Source of the DNA: Geomobilibacter sp964432205
Lineage (GTDB): Bacteria > Desulfobacterota > Desulfuromonadia > Geobacterales > DSM-12255
Assembly (NCBI GenBank): GCA_964432205.1
Contig: CAYSMK010000003.1
Location: 62,001-126,000 of the forward strand
DNA length: 64,000 bases
Reading direction: 5' to 3'
The notes under the pieces are model-generated. The model ran no database searches. It was not told where the DNA came from and saw nothing but the letters and a program-made list of their open reading frames with translations. A program made the position numbers and the translations under genes. Shown piece by piece: positions 34,262-43,587 of the stretch. How positions within the stretch are numbered: position 1 is the stretch's first letter; the number at the start of each line of letters is the position of its first letter.

Positions 34262-36154
34262 TTAATCGGCCTCCTGACCGGATACGTCAACCATCTCCAC
34301 CCGGAAGGTACTGCCGCCGCCAGGGGTCTCTTCCATCCAGGCCCGACCGCCGTAAAGTCGGGCGATCTTCTGCACCGTGGCGAGACCCACGCCGGTTCCC
34401 TCCACCTCCTTCCATGTCGAACTCCGGTAGAAGAGGTCGAAGATGCGGTTTCGTTCTTCTTCGGGAACACCTGGCCCATGATCGCGGACAGAGAAGATTA
34501 CCCGCGCTCCCCGGCGTTCTCCCTCCACTTCAATGGCCCCTCCCGGTCCGGCATAGCGGATGGCGTTGCCGATCAGATTGTCGAAAACCTGGAGCAGAAC
34601 GGTTTTCGGTACCCTGATGCATGGCAATAAACCGGTTTCGACCGTCATGGCGGCAGTGGCAAGTCGGCTTGTCAGCCCCCCAAGCGCTTCCTGCACCACC
34701 TGATTGCTGTCCACCGGTTCGGCGGGGAGGGGGAGGTAGCCCGTTCTGGCAAGGGAGAGCAGGTCTTCCAGGAGCCTGAGCATCCTTTGACCCTGCCTGC
34801 CGATCTCGGCCAGGTACTCCATGGCTTGTTCATCAAGTCGGTCACGGTACATCACCTGCAACAGTTCCGTATAACCGATGATGGGGGTGAGAGGGGTGCG
34901 GAGGTCGTGGGAAACCATCTGGACGAAATCATCCAGTTCCCGATTCGCCTTGCGGATCTCTTCCTCCATCTGCACCCGTTCGGTAATGTCCTGCACCAGT
35001 CCGATGCAGTAGAGAGGCTCGTTGCCCTCATCCAGCACGCATGCCACCGAGGCGTGCCCCCAGACTGACCGGCCGTCCTTGCGCAGATACCGCTTCTCGT
35101 AGTGCATTGCCTCGCGTTGGCCGGCATAGATCTCGCCGTAATGAAGTGACGTCCTGTCCCGGTCCTCCGGGTGGGTGACCTCCTCGACGGTCAGGTTGAC
35201 CAGTTCGTCCTCGGAATAGCCGAGGAAGCTGCTCATTGCCTGGTTTGTCTGCAGGATGCGTCCGTCATGGGATATGATGACCAACCCCGCAGCCGCGGTG
35301 GTGAATACCGAACGCCAGCGTGCCTCGCTCTTCCTCAGGGCTTCCTCGGCCTGCTTGCGTTCGGTGATATCCTGCATCTGTCCCACAAAATAAACGAGCT
35401 TCTGCTGTGCATCATAGACACCGGCAACGGTGACATGGCCCCAGATAATGGTGCCGTCTTTGCGCAGATACCGCTTCTGGTATTCCATGGAGCGTCTGTG
35501 GCCGGACCGCAGCAGTTCATATACCTCATGGCCCTTGGGCCGGTCCTCTGGGTGAGTGATGTCGCGCACATTCAGGCGCAACATCTCCTTTTCGGTGTAG
35601 CCGAGCAGCAGGGAATTTGCCGGATTGCTCTGGAGAAACCTACCTTCCGGCGACATGATCACCATCCCGATGGCCGAGTAGTGGAAGAACGAGCGAAACC
35701 TCTCCTCGCTCTCCCGAAGGGTCTCCTCAGCCCGACGGCGTTCGGCGATATGTCGCCACTCCCGCAGCGCCCTATCCACGATGTGCGGCATGTCGGCCAG
35801 CGATGCCTCCGATTTCACCAGATAATCGAGGGCGCCGGCCCTGATAGCTTCCACCGCTTCCTTTTCGTCACCCTGGCCGGTGAGTATGACGATGGGGAAG
35901 GTCATCTCTTCCCTGACCGGTGGTAACAACTCGATGCCGCTCCCATCGGGGAGGAGAATGTCGACGATCGCCAGGTCGGGCCGAAACTCTTGCAGCCTGG
36001 TTCGGCTTTCGGCAAGAGTGCGCGCCACGGTCAGCGTGATCCGCTGGTCTTGAACCGTCAGGGCGTTGCTGATCCGTTCGATATGGAGGGGAAAATCTTC
36101 GACGAGCAGGATATGGATAGCCCCTTCGTGGGACATCAAAGCGGAGCAGGACAT
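34262..36154 (-). CDS. Hybrid sensor: response-regulator receiver, two PAS domains, histidine kinase
   Basis: 630 aa from the ATG at 36154 (MSCSALMSHEG), which has AGAGG 6 bases upstream; an ATG five codons earlier lacks this. Residues 14-130 form a receiver domain (ILLVED, phospho-acceptor Asp65 in IVDILLPDG, LTGQ). Two similar PAS/PAC units follow (each with RSFFHYSAIGMVIMS- or RSVFTTAAAGLVIIS-type core, then YLRKDG...WGH), apparently an internal duplication. HisKA contains SHDLRTPLTPIIGY and HATPase_c contains DNLIGNAIRYAG, DHGPGVPEE and GTGVGLATVQ. No membrane segment is seen, so it is a cytoplasmic kinase; the N-terminal receiver suggests it takes phosphate from another kinase. Signal unknown. 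Confidence 0.92.
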   Translation of the reverse strand: MSCSALMSHEGAIHILLVEDFPLHIERISNALTVQDQRITLTVARTLAESRTRLQEFRPDLAIVDILLPDGSGIELLPPVREEMTFPIVILTGQGDEKEAVEAIRAGALDYLVKSEASLADMPHIVDRALREWRHIAERRRAEETLRESEERFRSFFHYSAIGMVIMSPEGRFLQSNPANSLLLGYTEKEMLRLNVRDITHPEDRPKGHEVYELLRSGHRRSMEYQKRYLRKDGTIIWGHVTVAGVYDAQQKLVYFVGQMQDITERKQAEEALRKSEARWRSVFTTAAAGLVIISHDGRILQTNQAMSSFLGYSEDELVNLTVEEVTHPEDRDRTSLHYGEIYAGQREAMHYEKRYLRKDGRSVWGHASVACVLDEGNEPLYCIGLVQDITERVQMEEEIRKANRELDDFVQMVSHDLRTPLTPIIGYTELLQVMYRDRLDEQAMEYLAEIGRQGQRMLRLLEDLLSLARTGYLPLPAEPVDSNQVVQEALGGLTSRLATAAMTVETGLLPCIRVPKTVLLQVFDNLIGNAIRYAGPGGAIEVEGERRGARVIFSVRDHGPGVPEEERNRIFDLFYRSSTWKEVEGTGVGLATVQKIARLYGGRAWMEETPGGGSTFRVEMVDVSGQEAD

Positions 36155-36377
36155 GGCGAACCTCTTCATATATTAGTAACCGGTGCAGGTGGCCAACGGG
36201 TGCAGCACGCTGGCTCTTAGGCGATCGATAGGTCAACCACCGGAGCACTACCATAGATTGTGCCAGTGAATAAATCAAGTTTGCGGGCTGCATCACGGAA
36301 TTATTTCCCTCGATCCTTGCATAACCGGGATCTTCAGGGAAAATAGCCTCAGCATACCATCGGTTCCGGAGACCCCC

Positions 36378-37868
36378 ATGAGCCATATCCTTGCCCTCGA
36401 TCAGGGGACTACCAGTTCGCGTGCCATTCTTTTCGACAGCTCCGCAACGATCCGTGCCATTGCTCAGCGGGAATTCCGTCAGATCTTTCCCCAGCCTGGC
36501 TGGGTGGAACACGACGGCCGTGAGATCTGGGCTACCCAGGTCGGTGTGGCGGCCGAAGCCCTTACCCGGGCCGGCATCTCCCCCCGCGAGGTAACGGCGA
36601 TCGGGATCACCAACCAGCGGGAGACGACGCTGCTCTGGGACCGGCGTAGCGGCGAACCGCTGTACAACGCAATTGTCTGGCAGGACCGCCGGACCGCGGC
36701 ACACTGCGACCGGCTCAAGGCGGAAGGGCTGGAGCCGCTGTTCCGGCAGAAGACCGGCCTGGTGCTGGACGCCTACTTTTCCGGCACCAAACTGGCCTGG
36801 CTGCTGGACAACATCCCCGGTGCCCGTGCCCGTGCCGAGGCCGGAAATCTGGCCTTCGGCACGGTCGATACCTGGCTGGCGTGGAACCTCTCGGGCGGCC
36901 GGTTGCATATCAGCGATGCCAGCAACGCTTCCCGGACCCTGCTGTTCAATATCTCTACCTGTGACTGGGACGACGAATTGCTGGCGATTCTCGGTATTCC
37001 GCGGGCGGTCCTGCCGCAACTGGTCGATTCCAGCGCCGTGTACGGCGAGACCGCCGGCGACCTTTTCGCCGCGTCGATTCCCATTGCCGGCATGGCCGGG
37101 GACCAGCAGGCGGCGCTGTTCGGCCAGGCGTGCGGCGCGGCCGGGATGGCCAAGAACACCTACGGCACCGGCTGCTTCCTGCTGATGCACTGCGGGGAAC
37201 GGCCGGTGCCGTCGCAGCATAACCTGCTCACCACCGTGGCCTGGCAACTGGCCGGCAGGGCAGACTACGCCCTGGAGGGGAGTGTCTTTGTTGCCGGTGC
37301 TGCGGTGCAGTGGCTGCGCGACGGACTCGGCATCATCCGCTCCTCCAGTGAGGTTGAGGCTCTGGCGGCCAGCGTTTCTGACAGCGGCGGGGTCTGCCTG
37401 GTCCCGGCCTTTACCGGCCTCGGGGCACCGCACTGGGACCCGTACGCCCGCGGCACCATCGTCGGCATCACCCGCGGCACCACCGCTGCCCATATTGCCC
37501 GGGCTACCCTGGAGAGCATCGCCTTCCAGAGTGCGGATCTTCTCACCGCCATGGAGGCCGATGCCGGTATCACGCTGTCCGAACTGCGGGTCGATGGCGG
37601 TGCCACGGCGAATGCGCTTCTGATGCAGTTTCAAGCCGATCTCCTGGGTGTGCCGGTGGTGCGGCCGCTGATCAGCGAAACCACTGCCCTGGGGGCCGCC
37701 TACCTGGCTGGGCTGGCAGTAGGCCTGTGGCGCGACCGTCAGGAGATCGCCGGTCACTGGCAGGTAGACCGGGTCTTCAGCCCGACCATGAGCCGGGCGC
37801 AGGCAGCGGAATTGCGGGGCAGGTGGGAGCGGGCGGTGGAACGTTCCCGGGCGTGGGTTGCGCCATGA
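36378..37868 (+). CDS. glpK: Glycerol kinase
   Basis: 496 aa. It phosphorylates glycerol to glycerol 3-phosphate. FGGY-kinase landmarks: LALDQGTTSSRAILF, EHDGREIWATQ, GITNQRETTLLWDR, NAIVWQDRRTA, AGMAGDQQAALFGQACG, KNTYGTGCF and LRVDGGATANALLMQFQADLLGVPVVRP. Its TGA overlaps the glpD ATG (ATGA). The 223-base upstream gap holds no gene; the start has GGAGAC nearby. Confidence 0.97.
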   Translation: MSHILALDQGTTSSRAILFDSSATIRAIAQREFRQIFPQPGWVEHDGREIWATQVGVAAEALTRAGISPREVTAIGITNQRETTLLWDRRSGEPLYNAIVWQDRRTAAHCDRLKAEGLEPLFRQKTGLVLDAYFSGTKLAWLLDNIPGARARAEAGNLAFGTVDTWLAWNLSGGRLHISDASNASRTLLFNISTCDWDDELLAILGIPRAVLPQLVDSSAVYGETAGDLFAASIPIAGMAGDQQAALFGQACGAAGMAKNTYGTGCFLLMHCGERPVPSQHNLLTTVAWQLAGRADYALEGSVFVAGAAVQWLRDGLGIIRSSSEVEALAASVSDSGGVCLVPAFTGLGAPHWDPYARGTIVGITRGTTAAHIARATLESIAFQSADLLTAMEADAGITLSELRVDGGATANALLMQFQADLLGVPVVRPLISETTALGAAYLAGLAVGLWRDRQEIAGHWQVDRVFSPTMSRAQAAELRGRWERAVERSRAWVAP

Positions 37869-39466
37869 CCCGGCCGGAACTGTTGCAGCGGCTCGACGGA
37901 GAAAGGAACTGGGACCTGCTGGTAATCGGCGGTGGCGCCACCGGACTCGGCGTGGCAGTGGAGGGGGCCAGCCGCGGCTACCGGACGCTGCTTCTGGAGC
38001 GTGACGACTTCGGCAGCGGCACCTCCAGCAGGAGCACCAAGCTGATCCACGGCGGGGTCCGCTACCTGCAGCAGGGAAACATCTCCCTGGTGCTGGAGGC
38101 GCTCCACGAGCGGGGAGTGCTGATCCGCAACGCCCCGCATCTGGTGCATAACCTTTCGTTCGTTGTGCCGCTCTACGACTGGTGGGAAGGGCCGTTCTAC
38201 GGCGTCGGACTGAAGATCTACGACATGCTGGCGGGCAAACTGGGGCTGGGGCCGTCGCAGCTCCTCTCCCGGGAGGAGACCCTGCGACATATCCCCACCG
38301 TCGAGCCCGCAGGACTGCGCGGCGGGGTGATCTACCACGACGGCCAGTTCGACGACGCCCGGCTGGCCGTGGCCCTGGCCCGCACCTGCGAAGACCTGGG
38401 TGGTGTGCCGCTGAACCGTATGGAGGTGTCAGGGCTGCTCAAAACCGACGGACTGGTCTGCGGGGTGGCGGCCTGCGACCGGGAGAGCGGCCGGCAGTAC
38501 GAGATCGAGTCGAGGGTGGTGGTGAATGCCACCGGACCTTTCTGCGATGCTGTCCGCCAACTGGACGAGCCTGGCGCTGAGCCGCTCATTGCCCCGAGCC
38601 AGGGTGTGCATCTGGTGCTCCCCCGGGGATTCCTCCCCGGCGACAGCGCCATCATGGTGCCCCACACCGACGACGGCCGGGTGCTCTTTGCCGTCCCCTG
38701 GTACGACCGGGTGATCGTCGGCACCACCGACACGCCAATGGATCGGGTTGCTGCCGAGCCCCGCCCCCTGGCGGCGGAACTGGAGTTCCTCCTGGAGCAT
38801 GCAGCCCGCTATCTTACCCGCGATCCCGACATGGCCGACATTCTCAGCGTCTTCGCCGGCATCCGTCCCCTGGTGCGGGGTGGAGATGCGACTCGTACTG
38901 CGACGCTTTCCCGCGACCACACCCTGCTGGTCTCGGCTGCCGGCCTGGTCACCATTACCGGAGGCAAATGGACCACCTACCGCAGGATGGCCGAGGATAC
39001 GGTGACCTGCGCGGCCAGGCTGGCGGGGCTCGACGAGCGGCCGTCGCGCACGAGTGACCTACCCGTTCACGGCCGGTTGGTAGAACCGGCAGCGGCCGGG
39101 CCGTGGCGGTTATACGGTGCCGACGCCGCTGCTCTGGATGAGCTGTGCGTTGTCCAGCCGGCCCTGTTGCAACTGCTGCACCCCCGGCTTCCGTACCGGC
39201 TGGCCGAGGTGGTCTGGGCGGTCCGTCACGAGTGGGCGCGGAGCGTGGCGGATGTGCTGAGCCGCCGCACCCGGGCGCTGATCCTTGATGCCCGCGCCGC
39301 GATGGAGGCGGCCCCGGCGGTTGCTAGCCTGATGGCCGTTGAACTGGGGCGGGATGACGTCTGGCAGGCAGCCGAGGTATCAGCCTTCCGCGCCCTGGCC
39401 ATGGGGTACCTCCCGCGCGGGACTGCCGCGGGACAGCCCTTAGGCAACAGGTCTGCCGAACGGTGA
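37865..39466 (+). CDS. glpD: Aerobic-type glycerol-3-phosphate dehydrogenase (FAD)
   Basis: 533 aa from ATG 37865. GlpD oxidises glycerol 3-phosphate to dihydroxyacetone phosphate and passes electrons to the quinone pool. The FAD-binding LLVIGGGATGLGVAVEGASRG motif, SSRSTKLIHGGVRYL, GTTDTPMD and GITGGKWTTYRRMAED-like ITGGKWTTYRRMAED are present. Translationally coupled with glpK, forming a glycerol catabolic pair. No facilitator (glpF) or repressor lies in the window. Confidence 0.95.
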   Translation: MTRPELLQRLDGERNWDLLVIGGGATGLGVAVEGASRGYRTLLLERDDFGSGTSSRSTKLIHGGVRYLQQGNISLVLEALHERGVLIRNAPHLVHNLSFVVPLYDWWEGPFYGVGLKIYDMLAGKLGLGPSQLLSREETLRHIPTVEPAGLRGGVIYHDGQFDDARLAVALARTCEDLGGVPLNRMEVSGLLKTDGLVCGVAACDRESGRQYEIESRVVVNATGPFCDAVRQLDEPGAEPLIAPSQGVHLVLPRGFLPGDSAIMVPHTDDGRVLFAVPWYDRVIVGTTDTPMDRVAAEPRPLAAELEFLLEHAARYLTRDPDMADILSVFAGIRPLVRGGDATRTATLSRDHTLLVSAAGLVTITGGKWTTYRRMAEDTVTCAARLAGLDERPSRTSDLPVHGRLVEPAAAGPWRLYGADAAALDELCVVQPALLQLLHPRLPYRLAEVVWAVRHEWARSVADVLSRRTRALILDARAAMEAAPAVASLMAVELGRDDVWQAAEVSAFRALAMGYLPRGTAAGQPLGNRSAER

Positions 39467-39536
39467 GGCTTATGTTTCACGGGCAACGGCGTCAGGGCCG
39501 CGACGCCATTTCCGTTTCCGCGAGCTCTTGTCATCT

Positions 39537-39564
39537 TTGAATAGCGCCGTTGAATTATTAAAAT
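39537..39564 (+). promoter_or_regulatory. Possible sigma-70 promoter before a small hypothetical gene
   Basis: TTGAAT, 16 bases, TAAAAT lie 40 bases before the start of the gene at 39605. A GGCGTC/GACGCC hairpin at about 39488-39507 after glpD could end the glpKD transcript. Confidence 0.45.
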
Positions 39565-39604
39565 CCTTGAATTGCGCTCTGCTTTTAAGGTAGCATTCAT
39601 TGGC

Positions 39605-39979
39605 ATGCAGATCACGTTGGCAGGTCAGAGGGATCAGTTGATACGCCCAGCGCACTATCGCACAAACCTCATAATCCTGTTGGTTGTCACCCTGGGACTC
39701 GTGTTCATGGGGATGAGGCTGCCGAACCTCCACGAGCTTGCCAGTTCATCACCAAAGCCCAAGCCGCGCCCCCGTGCCGTTATCAAGGTCCAGGTCAAAT
39801 CCGGCCAGGAATCGAACAAGAAGATTCTTGTCGATGTCTCATCAGATGGCCCAGTCAGGCACGCCCTTGCCGACGTTACCGAATTTGTCGCTTCCTTCGG
39901 TCTCCTCACCGCCGTTACCGCCCCTTTCACTCTTTTCGTTTCCAGCACCCTCTCCCGAGCACCTCCTTCCCACGCCTGA
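39605..39979 (+). CDS. Hypothetical single-span membrane protein
   Basis: 124 aa from ATG 39605 (TTTAAGG 13 bases upstream). A membrane segment at about residues 20-36 (TNLIILLVVTLGLVFMG) is followed by a Pro/Lys/Arg-rich linker and a soluble tail. G/C at third codon positions fits coding sequence, but no homologue is recognised and no neighbour suggests a role. Confidence 0.5.
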   Translation: MQITLAGQRDQLIRPAHYRTNLIILLVVTLGLVFMGMRLPNLHELASSSPKPKPRPRAVIKVQVKSGQESNKKILVDVSSDGPVRHALADVTEFVASFGLLTAVTAPFTLFVSSTLSRAPPSHA

Positions 39980-40161
39980 TTCTCTCTGCACGCCCTGTTG
40001 CCAGTTGTTTTGCACAACATTTTAACTTTTTACATCGTTTGCTGTTGCGACTGTTACACGCGTCCGTAGCACACGTATTGTTAAATACGTTGTATGAAAT
40101 AACGTTAACCGGCAATATCCGTCACCTGGAACAACAGTCTGCATTCAAGGAGACAGTGTAC

Positions 40162-41157
40162 ATGAGACTATCCATCGTTATTCCTGTTTACAATGCGGAA
40201 AGAACCATAGAGTCGCTCTGCAAGACCCTCATGGACCTGTACGGTTCAGCGTTCAGTCTGGAAATCGTTCTGGTGAACGATAACAGCCACGACAGCACCC
40301 ATCTCATCTGCTGCAGACTCAACGAGAGTTATCCGAGCATCGTTACCTACGTGCGGCTTTCCCGCAATTTCGGTGAGCACTGTGCCGTCATGGCCGGACT
40401 CAATCATGCAACAGGTGACCTTTGCGTCGTCATGGACGATGACTTCCAGAATCCGCCGGAGGAGGTCATCAGCCTCGTCAAGGAGATGGGCAAGGGATAC
40501 GATGTGGTGTATTCCCATTATCCGGTGAAACGCGACAGCCTCTTTCGGAATTTGGGGAGCTACCTGAACGACAAAATGGCCAACATCATCCTAAAAAAAC
40601 CTGCTGATCTTTACCTGTCGAGTTTCAAGATCATGAACCGTTTCCTCGTGGATGAAATCGTCAAATACACCGGGCCCGATCCCTACATCGATGCCATCAT
40701 CCTGAGAATAACCTCCAACATCGGCAAGGTGGCTGTCCGCCACGACGAGAGACGACATGGGCAATCCGGCTACACCTTCAAGAAACTCATTTCCCTCTGG
40801 GGAAATATGATGGTCAGCTGTTCATTGATTCCGCTCCGCATCCTGGGTGGTGTCGGCCTAATCATGACCCTTATGGGCGTATACATGGCAGGGGAGACGG
40901 CAATCGACCTGATCTTTACCTCGAACCCCGACCCGACCGAGTACGAAACCCTCATGGCGGTCTCCATACTGACGCGCGGTTTCCTGCTGTTGTCGTTCAG
41001 CGTTGTTGGCGAGTATGTCGGCAGGATTTACCTGGCCCTCAACAGCGACCCGCAGTATGTGATCCGGGAAAAATGTGCGGTCCACCGCAAACCGGTTGTC
41101 GTTAACAATCTGAAGGAAACGAAGAACCATGAAATCGCTGCAGCGTCATCTGTCTGA
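40162..41157 (+). CDS. Family 2 glycosyltransferase, membrane-anchored (DPM/GtrB/ArnC type)
   Basis: 331 aa from ATG 40162 (AAGGAGAC upstream). The N-terminal GT-A domain has LSIVIPVYNAERTIESL, LVNDNSHDSTH, RNFGEHCAVMAGLNHATGDLCVVMDDDFQNPPE with the DDD metal motif, and the HGQSGYTFKKL lipid-acceptor region. Two membrane helices lie at about 230-250 and 275-300. Such enzymes transfer a sugar from a nucleotide carrier to polyprenyl phosphate. First gene of a surface-glycan operon; the last 29 bases overlap the 2,3-dehydratase gene. The 182-base AT-rich gap upstream has no gene and presumably carries the promoter. Confidence 0.9.
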   Translation: MRLSIVIPVYNAERTIESLCKTLMDLYGSAFSLEIVLVNDNSHDSTHLICCRLNESYPSIVTYVRLSRNFGEHCAVMAGLNHATGDLCVVMDDDFQNPPEEVISLVKEMGKGYDVVYSHYPVKRDSLFRNLGSYLNDKMANIILKKPADLYLSSFKIMNRFLVDEIVKYTGPDPYIDAIILRITSNIGKVAVRHDERRHGQSGYTFKKLISLWGNMMVSCSLIPLRILGGVGLIMTLMGVYMAGETAIDLIFTSNPDPTEYETLMAVSILTRGFLLLSFSVVGEYVGRIYLALNSDPQYVIREKCAVHRKPVVVNNLKETKNHEIAAASSV

Positions 41158-42577
41158 CCAACTGGAGAACAAGCTTTCCGCAGAGGGGACACTGGCTTTC
41201 AATAGGGAAACGGGTGCGGACCTGCTTGCCTCACGGCACGACTCGAAGTCCCTGCATACCGACCGGCAGGTCAAGGAATGGGTCGATAAACAGCTGTCCG
41301 CTTCCCGGTTGCAGGTACAACTCGTTCCGCTTCACAATCTCGAACAATGGCATACGGATCCGGGGACCGGCAACATCCGCCACCAGTCCGGCAGATTCTT
41401 TACCGTAACCGGAGTGAAGGTCCGCCACCGGAGCGCAGCAGGAGAACTCGAATGGGACCAGCCGGTCATAGACCAGCCGGAAGTCGGCATCCTCGGCATC
41501 CTTGCCAAAAGGATCGACGGTGTATTTCATTTCTGTCTCCAGGCGAAGGAGGAACCGGGAAACATCGGCGGAGTCCAGCTCTCCCCGACGGTTCAGGCGA
41601 CCTACAGTAACTATACCGGTGCCCATGGCGGAGCGACCACGCGGTTCCTGGAGCACTTCATGGACCCTCCAGCGGAGCGGATCATCTTTGCCCGCATGCA
41701 GACCGAGGATGGTGGCCGTTTCCTGTATAAATCCAACCGCAACATGATTGTCGATGCCGGCAACGATTTTCCGGTGGACCTGCCCGATGACTTTATTTGG
41801 CTGTCGCTGCGGCAGATAGCCGCCCTGATGCAGCAGGACAATCTGGTCAACGCCTGCACGCGCAGCATCCTTTCCAGCCTGGCTTTCGCCGGTTCCGCCG
41901 TTGGCTCCGACATCCCGCAGGAGGGAGGCGCACCGGGAACCACCTGTCCATCAGGGCTGTGGGATACCCTTCTCTGGATCGATACGCGCCGGGCGTCCAA
42001 CCATATGCTGGTGCGGCGGATCGGGTTGAACGAACTGGAGGAATGGGGCCTGGACGAGAAGGGATTCTTCTCGCACCGTGAAAAGCGGTTTTTCAGGATT
42101 GTCGGCATGAAGATCAGCGCGGCAGCCAGGGAGGTCAGGTCGTGGTGCCAGCCGATCATCGAGAATCCCGCGCCCGGCGTGATCGGACTGCTCGTCAGGA
42201 ATGGTGCTCAGGGACTTGAAATTCTCATGCAGGCCAAGGCCGAGGTGGGAAACAAGGTTACGGTGCAGCTGGGACCGACGGTGCAGTTCACCCAAGGGAA
42301 CTATGCCGACAGCAACAAGCTGAAGAAGCCTTTCCTTTTCGAAGAGTTCCTTGTTCCGAACGCGTTCAGAACAATTCACGAGAGCCGTCAGGCCGAGGAA
42401 GGGGCGCGTTTTTACCGTGAATGTCATTTCCACCGCATCCTCATGCTGCCGGACGGCGCCGAATTGCCGCTTCCCGACGATTACCGCTGGTTGCCGCTTT
42501 CCCATGTGATGTTTCTGGTACATCTGGGGGAACAGGTGAACTCCTGTGCCAGAAGCATCCTGACATGTCTGCTGTAG
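41129..42577 (+). CDS. NDP-hexose 2,3-dehydratase
   Basis: 482 aa, normal for the family (EvaA, TylX3, SpnO type). The two halves are internal repeats: VQLVPLHNLEQW...FFTVTGVKV...GGVQLSPTVQATYSNY and MLVRRIGLNELEEW...FFRIVGMKI...VTVQLGPTVQFTQGNY, as expected for the fused Nudix-like pseudo-dimer. The enzyme removes the C-2 hydroxyl of an NDP-4-keto-6-deoxyhexose, giving a 3,4-diketo-2,6-dideoxy sugar that needs a ketoreductase or aminotransferase next; both follow directly. The family is best known from actinomycete antibiotic sugars and is unusual in this setting. Confidence 0.92.
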   Translation: MKSLQRHLSDQLENKLSAEGTLAFNRETGADLLASRHDSKSLHTDRQVKEWVDKQLSASRLQVQLVPLHNLEQWHTDPGTGNIRHQSGRFFTVTGVKVRHRSAAGELEWDQPVIDQPEVGILGILAKRIDGVFHFCLQAKEEPGNIGGVQLSPTVQATYSNYTGAHGGATTRFLEHFMDPPAERIIFARMQTEDGGRFLYKSNRNMIVDAGNDFPVDLPDDFIWLSLRQIAALMQQDNLVNACTRSILSSLAFAGSAVGSDIPQEGGAPGTTCPSGLWDTLLWIDTRRASNHMLVRRIGLNELEEWGLDEKGFFSHREKRFFRIVGMKISAAAREVRSWCQPIIENPAPGVIGLLVRNGAQGLEILMQAKAEVGNKVTVQLGPTVQFTQGNYADSNKLKKPFLFEEFLVPNAFRTIHESRQAEEGARFYRECHFHRILMLPDGAELPLPDDYRWLPLSHVMFLVHLGEQVNSCARSILTCLL

Positions 42578-43587
42578 CCGCCGCTCTTGCCTGTGCCCCG
42601 CCAACCCGCCGCCTCGGCATCGGAGTACTTGGATGTGCCGACATCGCCGTGCGCAGGTTCCTGCCTGCCGTCATGCAGAGCGACAGGGCACGGCTCGTGG
42701 CCATCGCGAGCAGGGATTGGGAGAAGGCTTCGGTGGTTGCACAGCGTTATGCCTGTGCAACCTCTGGCTACCGGGATCTGCTTAATAATGAGCAGGTCGA
42801 CCTGATCTACATCCCCCTTCCCAACCATCTCCATGAAGATTGGGTCATCACGGCAGCTGACCACGGGAAACATATCCTGTGCGAGAAACCGCTCGGCCTG
42901 TCCCTCGACTCGGTCAACAGGATGGTGGACGCCGCCGACCGGAACGGGGTACTGCTCTACGAGAACCTCATGTACCTGCAGCACCCCCAGCATGGCCAAG
43001 TCAAGGAGATGCTGGCTGCAGACAGGATCGGAACCGTTACCGGCCTGCATTGCGTATTCACCTTTCCCGGCCCCCCTCCCGGCACTTTCCGCCTGGACCC
43101 GCATCGTGGAGGTGGCGCGTTTCACGACCTGAACCGGTATCCACTGAGCGCGGCCCGCTTTTTCCTGCGCGGCGATGTCAGCGATATCGTTAGCTGCAGC
43201 ACCATCCGCCAGGATGACTTGATCATCTCCATGGAGGCGGAGGCGCGCACCACGGCGGACGAGCGCTTTACCTTTTTCATCGCGTTCGGACAGCCGTACC
43301 GGTCTTTTTACGAAGTCAGCGGTACCGGTGGCACGCTTCGCCTGGACCGGGCGTTCACCCCGCCCGCCGATCATCAGTGCCGTCTGGAGATCAAGGGCAG
43401 CGGTAGAGACGAGACCATGCTCCTGCCGGCGCACGATCATTTCCGGCATACCATCGACCATGTTGCCGCACTCATAGCCGGTGCCACCGGATTCTCCCCG
43501 GAGCATGAGCGCTGGCGTTCACTTGCCGGTGCGGCCGACCGCTTTCTCCAGTATGCGCAAGAGGGGTCATCATGCAGTCTAACGTAG
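42565..43587 (+). CDS. Gfo/Idh/MocA oxidoreductase, probable NDP-hexose 3-ketoreductase
   Basis: 340 aa from ATG 42565, overlapping the dehydratase by 13 bases. NAD(P)-binding GIGVLGCADIAVRRFLPA, YIPLPNHLHEDW, and the family EKP motif (KHILCEKPLGLS) are present; the substrate domain has HRGGGAFHDLNRYPLSAARF. With the preceding 2,3-dehydratase the likely reaction is reduction of the 3-keto group of the 2-deoxy intermediate, as with partner enzymes in deoxysugar pathways. Overlaps the aminotransferase gene by 16 bases. Confidence 0.87.
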   Translation: MSAVAAALACAPPTRRLGIGVLGCADIAVRRFLPAVMQSDRARLVAIASRDWEKASVVAQRYACATSGYRDLLNNEQVDLIYIPLPNHLHEDWVITAADHGKHILCEKPLGLSLDSVNRMVDAADRNGVLLYENLMYLQHPQHGQVKEMLAADRIGTVTGLHCVFTFPGPPPGTFRLDPHRGGGAFHDLNRYPLSAARFFLRGDVSDIVSCSTIRQDDLIISMEAEARTTADERFTFFIAFGQPYRSFYEVSGTGGTLRLDRAFTPPADHQCRLEIKGSGRDETMLLPAHDHFRHTIDHVAALIAGATGFSPEHERWRSLAGAADRFLQYAQEGSSCSLT